Notes: generated by a model not told the origin, from the sequence alone. 64,000 bases of DNA from Catenulispora acidiphila DSM 44928 (GCF_000024025.1 NC_013131.1:8784229-8848228); one strand, 5' to 3'; positions 20,497 through 34,904 are shown, numbered from the stretch's first letter. Numbers and translations are program-made.

Positions 20497-22322
20497 CAGC
20501 GCTCCCCCAGCCTGTCGGAACCGCGGCCGGACAGTCCCGTCAGATCCGGTTCGTTGTGCCGCGGGGTGGCGGCCAGGGCGCCCTCGGCGGCCAGCCGCGC
20601 GGCCTCGACCTGGCGCTTGTGGTGGCGCGAGTCGTCCGGCTCCAGCGGGATCGGCGAGCGGACCAGCTCCAGGCCGGCCGTGCGGGGCAGCGTCAGCCGG
20701 AACTGCGAACCGCCGCCGGGCTCGCCCCAGGCCTGCAGCCAGCCGTGGTGCAGGTGGGCGTCCTCCAGCGAGATCGCCAGACCCAGACCGGTTCCTCCGG
20801 TCGTGCGCGCGCGAGCCGGGTCGGCACGCCAGAAGCGGCCGAAGACCAGCGAGGACTCGCCGGGCTTGAGGCCGACGCCGTAGTCGCGCACCGCGACCGC
20901 GACGGCGTCGCCGGAGGCCGCGACCTTGATCACCACCGGCCGGCCCTCGCTGTGCTCGATGGAGTTGACCACCAGGTTGCGCAGGATCCGCTCGATGCGG
21001 CGCGGGTCGATCTCGGCCACGCACGGCGTGTCCGGCGCGACGATGCGCACGTCCGAGCCCTTGCGCTCGGCCAGCACCGCGCTGCTGTCGACCACGCGGC
21101 GGGCCAGCATCCGCAGGTCCACCGGCTCGGCGTCCAGCACCGCGGCGCCGGCGTCGAACCGGCTGATCTCCAGCAGGTCGCCGAGCAGCTCCTCGAACCG
21201 GTCCAGCTGGGTCTGCAGCAGCTCGGCCGAGCGCGCGGTCGGGCCGCTGAAGTCCTCGCGGGAGTCGTGCAGGACGTCGGCGGCCATCCGGACCGTGGTC
21301 AGCGGAGTGCGCAGCTCGTGCGAGACGTCGGAGACGAAGCGGCGCTGGACCCGCGAGAGCTCCTCGAGCTTGCGGATCTGCCGCTGCAGGTTGCCGGCCA
21401 TGGTGTTGAACGAGGTCGCCAGCCGCGCCAGGTCGTCCTCGCCGCGCACCCGCATCCGCTCGTCGAACCGGCCGTCGGCGAGCCGCTCGGCGATCCCGGC
21501 GGCCTGCCGGACCGGCGTGACCACCAGCCGGGTGATGAACCAGGCGACCCCGGCCAGGGCCAGGACCAGCACCGCGCCGGCGATCGCGATCATCTCGTTG
21601 TCGAAGTTGAGGGCGTCGCTCTCGGTGGTGAACGGGAAGGCGTAGTAGAGGTTGATCTTGCCGTGGTTCCCGTCCGGCAGCGTGAACGATCCGCCGTAGA
21701 TCAGCCCGGGCGTCGTGTGGTCGATCGCCCCGGCGCCGGAAGAGGTGTCCACCTGGCTCACGGCGCCGCTCGCGGCGGGCACGCCGTACTGCAGGTCGGT
21801 GGTGACCATCTGGGCCTGGAACCCGTCCGAGCTGAAGTTCTGGAGCTTGTCCGGCAGCTTGTCCGGGATGCTCTTGTACAGGATCCCGCCGCAGGTGTAG
21901 CCGAGCACCGGGACCTCGGCGACGTCCGAGGTCAGGATCACCTGGTAGGTGTCGCTGTTCGCGCCGCTGCACAGGTTCTGGACCATTGTGGGCAGGCTGT
22001 TGACCCAGACCCCGGCGCCGTCGCGCGGCGGCAGGCCGCCGGCGGTGGTCGTCCGCAGCCCTTCGGAGGCCGCCGCGATGGACGCGCTGGCCTCGCTGAA
22101 CCCGCTGCTGACCATGGCCAGCGACGAGCTCTCCTTGGCCTGGACCAGCCCGTCGCGGATCTTGCTGTTCAGCACCCAGCCCAGGATGAAGGCGATGACG
22201 ATCGACAGCAGCAAGGTGAGCGACACCACGCGCAACTGCAGCGAGCCGCGCCAGGTCCCGGGGAGTTCCAGGACGGCGCGGCCGAAACGCCGGGCACCGC
22301 CGGTGAACTTCGAGACCCGCAT
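20496..22322 (-). CDS. mtrB: MtrB sensor histidine kinase
   Basis: The 608-residue membrane kinase phosphorylates MtrA, controlling cell division, cell-wall turnover and osmotic response. Features in order: cytoplasmic N-terminus, first membrane helix (about 32-55, LLLSIVIAFILGWVL), an extracytoplasmic sensor of about 180 residues, second helix (about 240-265), HAMP, dimerisation helix with phospho-acceptor His335 in SHELRTPL, and HATPase domain with NLVVNSIEHS and GTGLGLAISLEDAH. It starts 16 bp after mtrA and overlaps lpqB by one base. Confidence 0.96.
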   Translation of the reverse strand: MRVSKFTGGARRFGRAVLELPGTWRGSLQLRVVSLTLLLSIVIAFILGWVLNSKIRDGLVQAKESSSLAMVSSGFSEASASIAAASEGLRTTTAGGLPPRDGAGVWVNSLPTMVQNLCSGANSDTYQVILTSDVAEVPVLGYTCGGILYKSIPDKLPDKLQNFSSDGFQAQMVTTDLQYGVPAASGAVSQVDTSSGAGAIDHTTPGLIYGGSFTLPDGNHGKINLYYAFPFTTESDALNFDNEMIAIAGAVLVLALAGVAWFITRLVVTPVRQAAGIAERLADGRFDERMRVRGEDDLARLATSFNTMAGNLQRQIRKLEELSRVQRRFVSDVSHELRTPLTTVRMAADVLHDSREDFSGPTARSAELLQTQLDRFEELLGDLLEISRFDAGAAVLDAEPVDLRMLARRVVDSSAVLAERKGSDVRIVAPDTPCVAEIDPRRIERILRNLVVNSIEHSEGRPVVIKVAASGDAVAVAVRDYGVGLKPGESSLVFGRFWRADPARARTTGGTGLGLAISLEDAHLHHGWLQAWGEPGGGSQFRLTLPRTAGLELVRSPIPLEPDDSRHHKRQVEAARLAAEGALAATPRHNEPDLTGLSGRGSDRLGER

Positions 22323-22338
22323 CTAATTCCTCGTGCCG

Positions 22339-23025
22339 TTAAGCCGGACCGGCTTTGTAACCCACTCCGCGCACGGTGACCACGATCTCCGGATTCTCCG
22401 GGTCGACCTCGATCTTGCTGCGCAGCCGCTGCACGTGCACGTTCACCAGCCGGGTGTCGGCGGCGTGCCGGTAGCCCCAGACCTGCTCCAGCAGCACCTC
22501 GCGGGTGAACACCTGCCAGGGCTTGCGCGCCAGGGCGACCAGCAGGTCGAACTCCAGCGGCGTGAGCGGGATCTGCCGGCCCTCACGCTTGACCGAGTGG
22601 CCGGCCACGTCGATCGACAGATCGCCGATGGCCAGCGTCTCGGGCTTGGGCTCGTCGGCGCGGCGCAGCCGGGCGCGCACCCGCGCCACCAGCTCCTTGA
22701 CCTTGAACGGCTTGATCACGTAGTCGTCCGCGCCGGACTCCAGGCCGACGACGACGTCGACCGTGTCGCTCTTGGCGGTGAGCATGATGATCGGGACCCC
22801 GGACTCGCCGCGGATCAGCCGGCACACGTCGATCCCGTCGCGCCCGGGCAACATCAGGTCCAGCAGTACCAGGTCCGGCTTGAAGTCGCGGAACACCTGC
22901 AGGGCCCGGTCGCCGTCGGCGACGGACGTGGTCTCGAAACCCTCGCCGCGCAGGGCGATGCCCAGCATCTCGGACAGGGCTATGTCATCGTCGACGATGA
23001 GCACACGACCTTTCATGCGGACCAT
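22339..23025 (-). CDS. mtrA: MtrA response regulator (OmpR/PhoB family)
   Basis: The 228-residue regulator has a receiver (Asp56 in DLVLLDLMLPG, acidic VDDD at 11-14, Lys in IKPFKVKEL) and an OmpR-type winged helix (about 130-225, ending RGVGYKAGPA). It matches the length and Asp56 position of the mycobacterial protein. It is the first gene of mtrA-mtrB-lpqB. ATG 23025 gives 228 residues; ATG 23016 three codons later is possible, and neither has a clear ribosome-binding site. Confidence 0.97.
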   Translation of the reverse strand: MVRMKGRVLIVDDDIALSEMLGIALRGEGFETTSVADGDRALQVFRDFKPDLVLLDLMLPGRDGIDVCRLIRGESGVPIIMLTAKSDTVDVVVGLESGADDYVIKPFKVKELVARVRARLRRADEPKPETLAIGDLSIDVAGHSVKREGRQIPLTPLEFDLLVALARKPWQVFTREVLLEQVWGYRHAADTRLVNVHVQRLRSKIEVDPENPEIVVTVRGVGYKAGPA

Positions 23026-23188
23026 CGTCGCATTACTTTCTGCTTTTGGTGAATCCCCGGTGCCACTGGGAAGGATCACGGGTGTTGGTGCGGGGGTGGC
23101 GCCGTCCTCGGCGCTGCCTGCATGCTGGGGTGCACACTGCCGGGGCGGGAGCCGGTCCGGCCTCGAGGAAGAAGCGTCCACGCCGCCC

Positions 23189-24322
23189 ATGAGCCACGTC
23201 ACCGGACCCGCGACGTCCCCTTCCGTGCCTCTGGGCGACGCGCGGACGGCGTACACGCCGGCCGGACTGGGCCGCGGAGTGGTCCCCTTGCGCCCTTTGC
23301 AAGCCGGGGAAATCCTCGACGGCGCGATCACCGCCATGCGGGCCCATCCCGGCGTCATGCTCGGGCTGTCCGCGCTGGTGGTCACCCTCGGCCAGGCGGT
23401 GGCGATCCCGCTGGACTACCTCTACCTGCACTTCCTCGCCGGGCTGGTCAACGACAACACCACGCTGGGCAGCGGCACCGGGATCAACGACCTGGCGATG
23501 CTGCGGCCCAGCGTTCTGCTGAACGCGCTGATCGTCTCGCTGCTGGTCGGGCTGCTGACCACCGCGGTCTCCCGGGCCGTGCTGGGCCGGCCGGTGACGC
23601 TAGGCGAGGTGTGGACGCTGACCCGGCCGCGGCTGCCCCGGCTGGTCGGGCTCTCGCTGCTGATCTTCGTCGTCCTGCTCGGGATACTGGCCCTGGGCAC
23701 GCTCCCGGGTCTGCTGCTGGCCGTCGCCGGGAGCCCGTTCGCGGCGCTGGTGCTGCTGCTCGGGATCGGCGGCGCGGTGACGCTGGCCGTCAACCGCTGG
23801 GTGGCGTGGTCGCTGGCCGGGGCGGCGCTGGTCCTGGAGGACCAGCCGGTCCGGCGGTCGCTGAAGCGGTCCTCGACGCTGGTCAAGGGCGGCTGGTGGC
23901 GGGTGCTGGGGGTCTCGCTGCTGGCGCTGCTGGTCTCGGAGATGATCGCCGTGGTGCTCTCGGTGGTCGAGCAGGTGGTCGTCGGGTCGAATCTGAGCCC
24001 GGTGAGCGACAACGGCGACGGGACGTTCGCGGGGCACCATGTGTCGCTGCTGTACGTGTTCCTGGGGGCGTTGTTCTCGGCGGGGATCCAGTCGGTGGTG
24101 TCGCCCTTCGCCGCGTCGGTGATGGCGCTGCAGTATGTGGACCGGCGGATGCGGCGCGAGGGTCTGGACATCCAGATGGCGATGAACGCTCGCACGCCTC
24201 GTGACAGCTCGGTGGCTGCTGCCGGTGTCGCTGCGAGTGGCGCGGCAGGTAGCGCTGTGGGTGGCGCTGTGGCGGCCACGGTTGGAAGCGGGCCCGGGCC
24301 GGCGAACGGCCCGACCGCGTGA
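23189..24322 (+). CDS. Multi-pass membrane protein (glycerophosphoryl diester phosphodiesterase membrane-domain-like)
   Basis: The 377-residue protein has about six hydrophobic helices between residues 45 and 320 and a short Gly/Ala-rich C-terminal tail. PLRPLQAGEILDGAITAMR at the start is typical of a conserved actinobacterial membrane family next to mtrA. It is divergent from mtrA (163-bp gap) and heads a coupled operon: its TGA overlaps the GTG of the DUF4129 gene. Function unknown; the operon partners suggest a MoxR-linked membrane assembly system. Confidence 0.8.
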   Translation: MSHVTGPATSPSVPLGDARTAYTPAGLGRGVVPLRPLQAGEILDGAITAMRAHPGVMLGLSALVVTLGQAVAIPLDYLYLHFLAGLVNDNTTLGSGTGINDLAMLRPSVLLNALIVSLLVGLLTTAVSRAVLGRPVTLGEVWTLTRPRLPRLVGLSLLIFVVLLGILALGTLPGLLLAVAGSPFAALVLLLGIGGAVTLAVNRWVAWSLAGAALVLEDQPVRRSLKRSSTLVKGGWWRVLGVSLLALLVSEMIAVVLSVVEQVVVGSNLSPVSDNGDGTFAGHHVSLLYVFLGALFSAGIQSVVSPFAASVMALQYVDRRMRREGLDIQMAMNARTPRDSSVAAAGVAASGAAGSAVGGAVAATVGSGPGPANGPTA

Positions 24323-25107
24323 CCGATCCGGGGGCTCCGGTCACGCCGCCTCCCGGCGTACCGATCGACATCGGCCGCGACGCCGCACGCCGCGCGGCCG
24401 CCGACGAGCTGGCCAAGCCGGCCTACGCGCACGCCCGCCCCTCGCTCACCCGGCGGGCCCTGGACTGGATCGGGCACGAGCTGACCACCTTGTGGGACAA
24501 GGCTTTCGGCAGCGGCTCCGGCGGCGGGAGCCGGGGCTGGACCGCGGTGCTGGCCGTCCTGGCGCTGCTGGTGGTCGTCGCCGTGGTGATCCGGAGACGC
24601 TACGGACCGGTGCGGCGCCGGGTCACCGACGACCAGGCGCTGTTCGACGAAGCGGCGACGCTGGACGCCGCCGGGTATCGGCGCGCGTCGGAGGAGCACG
24701 CGGCCGGCGGACGCTGGGCCGAGGCGGTCCGGGACCGGCTGCGCGCGGTCATCGCAGCGCTCGAGGAGCGGGCGGTGCTGGACCCGCGGCCGGGGCGCAC
24801 TGCGGATGTGGCGGCGCGGGAAGCCGGGGCGCTGCTGCCGGAGCAGGCGCCCGCGCTGCGCGCGGCGGCACGGGTCTTCGACGACATCTGGTACGGGCAG
24901 GCAGCCGCGCGGCCCGAGGACTACCGGCGGCTGGTGGCGGTGGACGAGGCGGTCGCGGCGGCGCGGGTGCGGGTGCCGGCTGGGAGTGCGGCCGGGCTGG
25001 TCGGCGGTTCGCTGGCCGGGGAGCTGCCGCGGCTGGCTGAGACTTCTGAGACGTCATCATATTCAGCAACTCCGTCGGGTCCGGCAGATCCGCCGGAGCG
25101 GCGATGA
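24319..25107 (+). CDS. DUF4129 domain membrane protein
   Basis: The 262-residue protein has one membrane helix (about 75-92, VLAVLALLVVVAVVI) and a cytoplasmic C-terminal DUF4129 domain of helical type (about 110-215, with AEAVRDRLRAVIAALEERAVLDPRPGRT split by a conserved arginine-rich turn and ARVFDDIWYG). GTG 24319 overlaps the preceding stop by 4 bp (GTGA) and its own stop overlaps the next ATG by 4 bp (ATGA). Family members lie with MoxR and DUF58 genes; the biochemical role is unknown. Confidence 0.85.
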   Translation: MTDPGAPVTPPPGVPIDIGRDAARRAAADELAKPAYAHARPSLTRRALDWIGHELTTLWDKAFGSGSGGGSRGWTAVLAVLALLVVVAVVIRRRYGPVRRRVTDDQALFDEAATLDAAGYRRASEEHAAGGRWAEAVRDRLRAVIAALEERAVLDPRPGRTADVAAREAGALLPEQAPALRAAARVFDDIWYGQAAARPEDYRRLVAVDEAVAAARVRVPAGSAAGLVGGSLAGELPRLAETSETSSYSATPSGPADPPERR

Positions 25108-26237
25108 CCGCCCTGCGGACCTGGCGCTGGCCGCTGGCCGCACTCGCGGTCCTGCTGCTCGGCGCCATGGTCACTGCTCTCACCTTGGGAGGGAACGGAG
25201 GCGGGACGCTCGATCCGGACTCCGCCTCGCCCGACGGCGGTCGCGCGCTGGTTTCGCTGCTGCGGGATCGGGGCGTGACGGTGACACCGGCGCGGACCAC
25301 CGCGGACGCGCTGGCCGCCGTCCAGGGCGCGCAGGGCGAGGTGACGTTGCTCGTCACCGACCCGGGGCTGCTGAGCGTGCTGCAACTGGACACGGTGGCG
25401 GCGACGCCGGTGGCGCGGCTCGTCGTGGTGCAGCCGGATTCGGAGTCGGCCGAGCTGCTGACGTCGCAGGCCACGCAGGTCGACGAGCCGTCGCAGGGTG
25501 CGCAGCTGGTCGACCCGGCGTGCACGAACGCCGACGCCACAGCCGCGGGCAACGCCGACATCGGCGATGGCGACGTCTTCAACGGCATGGCAGCCGGCTG
25601 CTACGCGACCGCCGGCGGATACGCACTGGCGACGGCGCCCGGACCGGCGTCGGACGACACAGTGCTGGTCGGCAGCCGCACGCTGTTCCGCAACGACCGC
25701 CTCGCCGACCACGGCAACGCGGCCCTGGCGCTGCGCCTGCTCGGCAAGCACCCGACGGTCGTCTGGTACCTGCCGGACGGCGCGGACCCGGGCGCGACGG
25801 CGTCCGGACAGAAGAGCTTCACCGACGTCCTGCCCGCCGGCTGGCGCTGGGGCGCACTGACCCTGGTACTGGCGATCGCACTCCTGGCACTGTGGCAGGC
25901 ACGCCGCCTCGGCCCGGTCGTCGCCGAACGCATGCCGGTGGCAGTCCGAGCGGCCGAGACCGCCGAAGGCAGGGCACGACTGTACGAGCGCGGCCGCGTC
26001 ACCGACCGCGCAGCCGGAGCACTGCGCGAGGCGACCCGCTCCCGGCTGGCCCAACGGCTCGGACTACCCCGAGCAGCCGCCGTCAGCGACATCGCGGCAG
26101 CCATCGCCACCCGCGGCGGACCCCCAGCACCCGAAACACTGGCGATCCTGGCGGGACCGCCACCCGCCGACGACACGGCCCTGGTGGGATTGGCCTCAGC
26201 GCTGGACCGCCTCGAAGCCGGAGTCGGCCGCCTGTGA
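25104..26237 (+). CDS. DUF4350 domain membrane protein
   Basis: The 377-residue protein has an N-terminal helix (residues 10-30) and a second helix around 245-265 (WGALTLVLAIALLALWQ), with an extracytoplasmic domain between them. SPDGGRALVSLLRDRGVTV fits the DUF4350 family, which resembles a glutamine amidotransferase-like fold. The cytoplasmic tail is helical and Arg-rich. Coupled by 4-bp overlap to DUF4129 upstream. Its TGA also overlaps a GTG at 26234, but the better start of the next gene is slightly downstream. Confidence 0.83.
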   Translation: MTALRTWRWPLAALAVLLLGAMVTALTLGGNGGGTLDPDSASPDGGRALVSLLRDRGVTVTPARTTADALAAVQGAQGEVTLLVTDPGLLSVLQLDTVAATPVARLVVVQPDSESAELLTSQATQVDEPSQGAQLVDPACTNADATAAGNADIGDGDVFNGMAAGCYATAGGYALATAPGPASDDTVLVGSRTLFRNDRLADHGNAALALRLLGKHPTVVWYLPDGADPGATASGQKSFTDVLPAGWRWGALTLVLAIALLALWQARRLGPVVAERMPVAVRAAETAEGRARLYERGRVTDRAAGALREATRSRLAQRLGLPRAAAVSDIAAAIATRGGPPAPETLAILAGPPPADDTALVGLASALDRLEAGVGRL

Positions 26238-26257
26238 CAAAGCGACAGGAGAGCGAG

Positions 26258-27664
26258 ATGACGCACGAGGAACCGGCCGGCGCCGGACACTTCGGCGGGG
26301 GCGAGGCTGAGAAGGCAGCGCCACAGAGGGCTGGTTCTGGTGCGAGCGATGGTGAGGTCGGCGTGACTGGGACTGGGGTGTGGGGCGCTGGGGCTGGCGT
26401 GCCTGGCGCTGCTGGGTCTGGCGCGCCTGGCGCTCCAGTGTCTGGGGCTGGGGCTGGGGCAACTGGCGCTGGTGTGTGGGGTGCTGGTGCTGGCGCGCTC
26501 GGCGCTGCTGGATCTGGCGATTCCATGCCCGAAGCTGGAGCTGACATGACTGGCGTTGGTGTGCCGGGTGCAGAGGCTGGCGTGCATAGTGCTGCTGTGT
26601 CTGGCGCTTCCGAGACGGGCGTTTCCGTGTCTCGCGCTGGTGTTTCGAGCTCCGGCGCATCCGGCTCTGGCGCGCTGGGCGCTGGTGCTTCGGGTTCTGC
26701 CATGTCGATCGACCCTGCTGGCGCGCGCGCTGCGCTCCTGGCCGTCCGCACCGAGGTCGCCAAGGCTGTGGTCGGGCAGGATTCGGCGGTGACCGGGCTG
26801 GTGATCGCGTTGCTGTCTGGCGGGCATGTGCTGCTGGAGGGTGTGCCGGGCGTTGCGAAGACGCTGCTGGTGCGGTCTTTGGCGGCGGCTTTGGCGTTGG
26901 ATTCCAAGCGGGTGCAGTTCACTCCGGACTTGATGCCGGGCGATGTGACCGGGTCGGCCGTCTTCGATAGTCGGACCGCGGAGTTCTCCTTTCGTGAGGG
27001 CCCTGTGTTCACCAACCTGCTGCTCGCCGATGAGATCAATCGGACGCCGCCTAAGACGCAGGCGTCCTTGTTGGAGGCGATGGAGGAGCGGCAGGTCACG
27101 GTCGATGGGCTTCCGCGGATGCTGCCGGAGGTGTTCCTCGTCGCCGCGACGCAGAACCCGGTCGAGTTCGAGGGGACCTATCCGCTGCCGGAGGCGCAGT
27201 TGGACCGGTTCCTGCTGAAGCTGGTGCTGCCGCTTCCGGGGCGCGATGAGGAGATCGGCATCCTGGATCGGCATGCCAACGGCTTCGATCCGCGTGACCT
27301 CGGCGCCGCCGGGGTGCGGCCGGTCGCCGGGCCCGCCGAGTTGGCCGCCGCACGTGCCGCCGTACGCAAGGTCATGGTCAGCCGCGAGGTGCTGGGCTAC
27401 ATCGCCGACCTGGCCCGCGCCACGCGGGTCTCACCGTCGCTGGCGCTGGGCGTGTCGCCGCGCGGTGCCACGGCACTGCTGAACACGGCACGCTCCTGGG
27501 CATGGCTCGCCGGGCGCGAGTACGTCACGCCGGACGACGTCCAGGCGCTGGCCAAGCCGACGCTGCGGCACCGGGTGCGCCTGCGCGCCGAGGCCGAGAT
27601 GGAGGGCGGCACCGCCGACGGCGTGCTGGACGCAGTGCTGGGCGCCGTTCCGGTTCCGCGGTAG
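26258..27664 (+). CDS. MoxR-family AAA+ ATPase with long Gly/Ala-rich N-terminal extension
   Basis: MoxR ATPases act as chaperones that assemble or activate partner proteins, often of the DUF58/VWA type encoded next door. The AAA+ core (about 149-468) has Walker A GVPGVAKT, Walker B LLLADEINRTPPKTQ and sensor region ATQNPVEFEGTYPLPEAQ. Upstream is a 148-residue extension of Gly, Ala, Val and Ser, with GVWGAGAG...GAAGSG occurring twice. AGGAG six bases before ATG 26258 supports the long form. ATG 26702 would give a normal 320-residue MoxR but has no ribosome-binding site. Confidence 0.88.
   Translation: MTHEEPAGAGHFGGGEAEKAAPQRAGSGASDGEVGVTGTGVWGAGAGVPGAAGSGAPGAPVSGAGAGATGAGVWGAGAGALGAAGSGDSMPEAGADMTGVGVPGAEAGVHSAAVSGASETGVSVSRAGVSSSGASGSGALGAGASGSAMSIDPAGARAALLAVRTEVAKAVVGQDSAVTGLVIALLSGGHVLLEGVPGVAKTLLVRSLAAALALDSKRVQFTPDLMPGDVTGSAVFDSRTAEFSFREGPVFTNLLLADEINRTPPKTQASLLEAMEERQVTVDGLPRMLPEVFLVAATQNPVEFEGTYPLPEAQLDRFLLKLVLPLPGRDEEIGILDRHANGFDPRDLGAAGVRPVAGPAELAAARAAVRKVMVSREVLGYIADLARATRVSPSLALGVSPRGATALLNTARSWAWLAGREYVTPDDVQALAKPTLRHRVRLRAEAEMEGGTADGVLDAVLGAVPVPR
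26340..26700 (+). repeat. Low-complexity GGCGCTGG-type repeats in moxR 5' part
   Basis: Degenerate words such as GGCGCTGG and GTGCTGG recur over about 360 bp and encode Gly-Ala-Gly-Val-rich sequence. A longer unit encoding GVWGAGAG followed by GAAGSG occurs twice, about 105 bp apart. The frame is maintained throughout. Confidence 0.7.
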
Positions 27665-27780
27665 GCGAGCGCGGTGGTGCAGAACTCTTATAGAGCGATC
27701 GGTACACGCCGTCGGGCCGTCGGTGGCCGGTCGGCGGCGATCGCCGAGCGCGCGACGGCTGGTCCCCGAGAGGCGCTGTC

Positions 27781-29154
27781 ATGGCCCTGACCTGGCGTGT
27801 CGGAGTCTTGGCCGCGCTCGGCGCGGTGTTCGTCGGCGTGGTGCTGCCGTCGTGGGCGGGCATCGCGGTGGTGGCGGCTGTCGTGGTCGTCGGGGTGCTG
27901 GCGGACGTCGCCTTGGCCGGTCCGGTCCGGACGCTGCGATTCGAGCGCAGCGGCGACACCACCGTGCGGCTCGGGGCGACGGCACGCGTGCAGCTGGTCG
28001 TCACCAATCCGTCGGGGCGACGAGTGCGGGCCCTGATCCGCGACGCGTGGCCGCCGTCAGCAGGGTTGCAGGGGGCGGCACGCTCAGCGAATCGCCTGGC
28101 TGACCCGACCATCGTCCAGCCTCGGCACGCGGTCACGATCCCGGCCGGCGAGCGGCGACGGATCGAGTCGGTCCTGGTGCCGACACGTCGCGGAGACCGC
28201 CAGGCCGAGCACGTCAGCATCCGCTCCTTCGGCCCGCTGGGACTGGCCGCACGGCAGCGCACGATGCGCAGCCCGTGGCGGATCCGCGTCCTGCCGCCGT
28301 TCTTGTCACGCCGCCACCTGCCCTCCCGCCTGGCACGACTCCGCGAACTCGACGGCCGCACCTCACTGCTGGTCCGCGGTCAGGGCACGGAGTTCGACTC
28401 GCTGCGCGACTACACGGTCGGCGACGACGTCCGCTCCATCGACTGGCGCGCCACCGCCCGACGCCACATCGGCGACCACTACGACGTCGTGGTCCGCACC
28501 TGGCGCCCGGAACGCGACCGCGCGATCCTGATCGTCCTGGACACCGGCCGCACCGCCGCAGGCCGCATCGGTACGGAGGAGCTCGGCACCGACGGCGTCC
28601 GCCTCGACGCAGCCCTGGACGCGGGCCTTCTACTGACGGCTCTGGCCCTGCGCGCCGGCGACCGCGTGGATCTCTTGGCATACGACCGCCGTATCCGCAC
28701 CGCAGTGACACGGACCGCCGCGAGCCAGACGCTCGCGCAAGTCACCGACGCGATGGCGGTCCTGGAACCGGAACTCATCGAACTCGACGCTAGAGGACTG
28801 GTCACGACCATCCTGAACCGCGCCCCCCGGCGCTGTCTGGTGGTCCTGCTGACCAGCTTGGACTCCGCACCGATGACAGAAGGCCTCCTCCCAGTGATCG
28901 GCCGCCTGACGGCCCGCCACGAGGTAGTGGTCGCCTCGGTCGCCGACCCCCGCATCGAGGAGATGGCCCGCGGCCGCGGCGACGCGACCGCCGTCTACGA
29001 GGCGGCATCAGCGGAACGAGCCCGCGCCGAACGCCGCCATGTGGCAGACCTGCTGGCGAAGCACCGGGTGACGGTCGTCGACCAGCCGCCGGCACTCATC
29101 GCGCCGGCCCTGGCGGATGCGTATCTGGCGCTGAAGGCCGCGGGACGGTTGTAG
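27781..29154 (+). CDS. DUF58 domain protein (MoxR partner)
   Basis: The 457-residue protein has two adjacent N-terminal membrane helices (about 5-45), a beta-rich segment, and the DUF58 signature DYTVGDDVRSIDWRATAR around 215-232. A VWA-like domain follows (LIVLDTGRTAAGR, LVVLLTSLDS). ATG 27781 follows GAGAGG. These proteins pair with MoxR ATPases. It is the last gene before the rRNA operon, which faces it. Confidence 0.88.
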   Translation: MALTWRVGVLAALGAVFVGVVLPSWAGIAVVAAVVVVGVLADVALAGPVRTLRFERSGDTTVRLGATARVQLVVTNPSGRRVRALIRDAWPPSAGLQGAARSANRLADPTIVQPRHAVTIPAGERRRIESVLVPTRRGDRQAEHVSIRSFGPLGLAARQRTMRSPWRIRVLPPFLSRRHLPSRLARLRELDGRTSLLVRGQGTEFDSLRDYTVGDDVRSIDWRATARRHIGDHYDVVVRTWRPERDRAILIVLDTGRTAAGRIGTEELGTDGVRLDAALDAGLLLTALALRAGDRVDLLAYDRRIRTAVTRTAASQTLAQVTDAMAVLEPELIELDARGLVTTILNRAPRRCLVVLLTSLDSAPMTEGLLPVIGRLTARHEVVVASVADPRIEEMARGRGDATAVYEAASAERARAERRHVADLLAKHRVTVVDQPPALIAPALADAYLALKAAGRL

Positions 29155-29440
29155 AAGCTGACAGCTGGCGCGCACAAGACGCACGCACGTTGGGCTGGCA
29201 GATGAGAGCACGAGCGCTTGAGACAGTCCGACAGGATGCAGCTTGGCCGCTAGGGATTGCGGCAACAGGCGACAGAGGCGGCTGGCGACAGACAACTGAT
29301 CCGGCAGAACCAACCAAAGCCCGCTCGGCAGCGAGCTACCCGGCCCATGAGAAACCCAGAGGCTCCTGGCAACGGATTACCCAGGGCCATCGCGGCCTCA
29401 GCGTTCAGGCATCCGGCCATCGACATTGCCCCAGAAACGC
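29155..29440. other. Intergenic region between DUF58 gene and rRNA terminator
   Basis: No tRNA, protein gene or strong hairpin is evident in these 286 bp. A few imperfect GGCGACAGA-type direct repeats occur around 29268-29295. It separates convergent transcription units. Confidence 0.4.
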
Positions 29441-29476
29441 AGTTAGCCCCCGATGGAAACCCATCGGGGGCTAACT
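29441..29476 (-). terminator. rRNA operon terminator
   Basis: Perfect 16-bp arms AGTTAGCCCCCGATGG and CCATCGGGGGCTAACT enclose a 4-base loop just past the 5S gene. This is the strongest hairpin in the window. T-rich sequence lies on both sides, so it may also stop readthrough from the convergent DUF58 gene. Confidence 0.92.
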
Positions 29477-29486
29477 GTGAATTTTA

Positions 29487-29604
29487 GTCCGGCCGCGTCC
29501 TACTCTCCCACCAGGTCCCCCTGGCAGTACCATCGGCGCTGGCGGGCTTAGCTTCCGGGTTCGGAATGGGACCGGGCGTTTCCCCACCGCTATGGCGGCC
29601 GTAA
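29487..29604 (-). rRNA. rrf: 5S ribosomal RNA
   Basis: On the minus strand the sequence contains the conserved GAACCCGGAAGCTAAGC, GCGCCGATGGTACTG and GTGGGAGAGTAGGACGC blocks. The ends pair (5' GGCCGC with 3' GCGGCC), giving about 118 nt. Exact ends are estimated to a few bases. Confidence 0.95.
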
Positions 29605-29672
29605 CAACACGAGACAAACCAGCCGACACACACCCCACACAAGGGGCGATGTCGAGGCCAGTAGGGGTCTCA

Positions 29673-29695
29673 GATCTAAACAGTGGATGCGAGCA
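29673..29695 (-). other. 3' strand of the 23S rRNA processing stem
   Basis: These 23 nt are complementary to 32866-32888 (22 of 23 positions, the other a G-U pair). The two stretches flank 23S rRNA and would form the precursor stem cut by RNase III. Confidence 0.85.
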
Positions 29696-29724
29696 GCAGA
29701 GATCGCTGAACAATGATCAGCTTT

Positions 29725-32858
<3,134 letters not shown>

Positions 32859-32865
32859 ACAAAGA

Positions 32866-32888
32866 TGCTCGCATCCACTGTTCAGATC
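32866..32888 (-). other. 5' strand of the 23S rRNA processing stem
   Basis: This is the partner of 29673-29695. It lies in the 16S-23S spacer immediately before the 23S 5' end. Confidence 0.85.
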
Positions 32889-34722
<1,834 letters not shown>

Positions 34723-34904
34723 TGATTATCACCAGCCGACCGGAATAAGGTCGGCAATCGGTGTCAGAAGAGTCACCTGGCAAGTAGACCGACATCCCGA
34801 CGGGGGTCGGGAGCGTCTACCAACCATGTGTTCAAGACACTCGGACCACCGCTCACATCAATAAAGACGGAGCGCAGGACCGAGGCCGCATGGCATCACA
34901 ATTC

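Noticed and set aside
18442-21972. An apparent fusion frame joining lpqB to sequence within mtrB
   Set aside because: The upstream part is an out-of-frame shadow of mtrB. lpqB has its own ATG at 20496, overlapping the mtrB stop.
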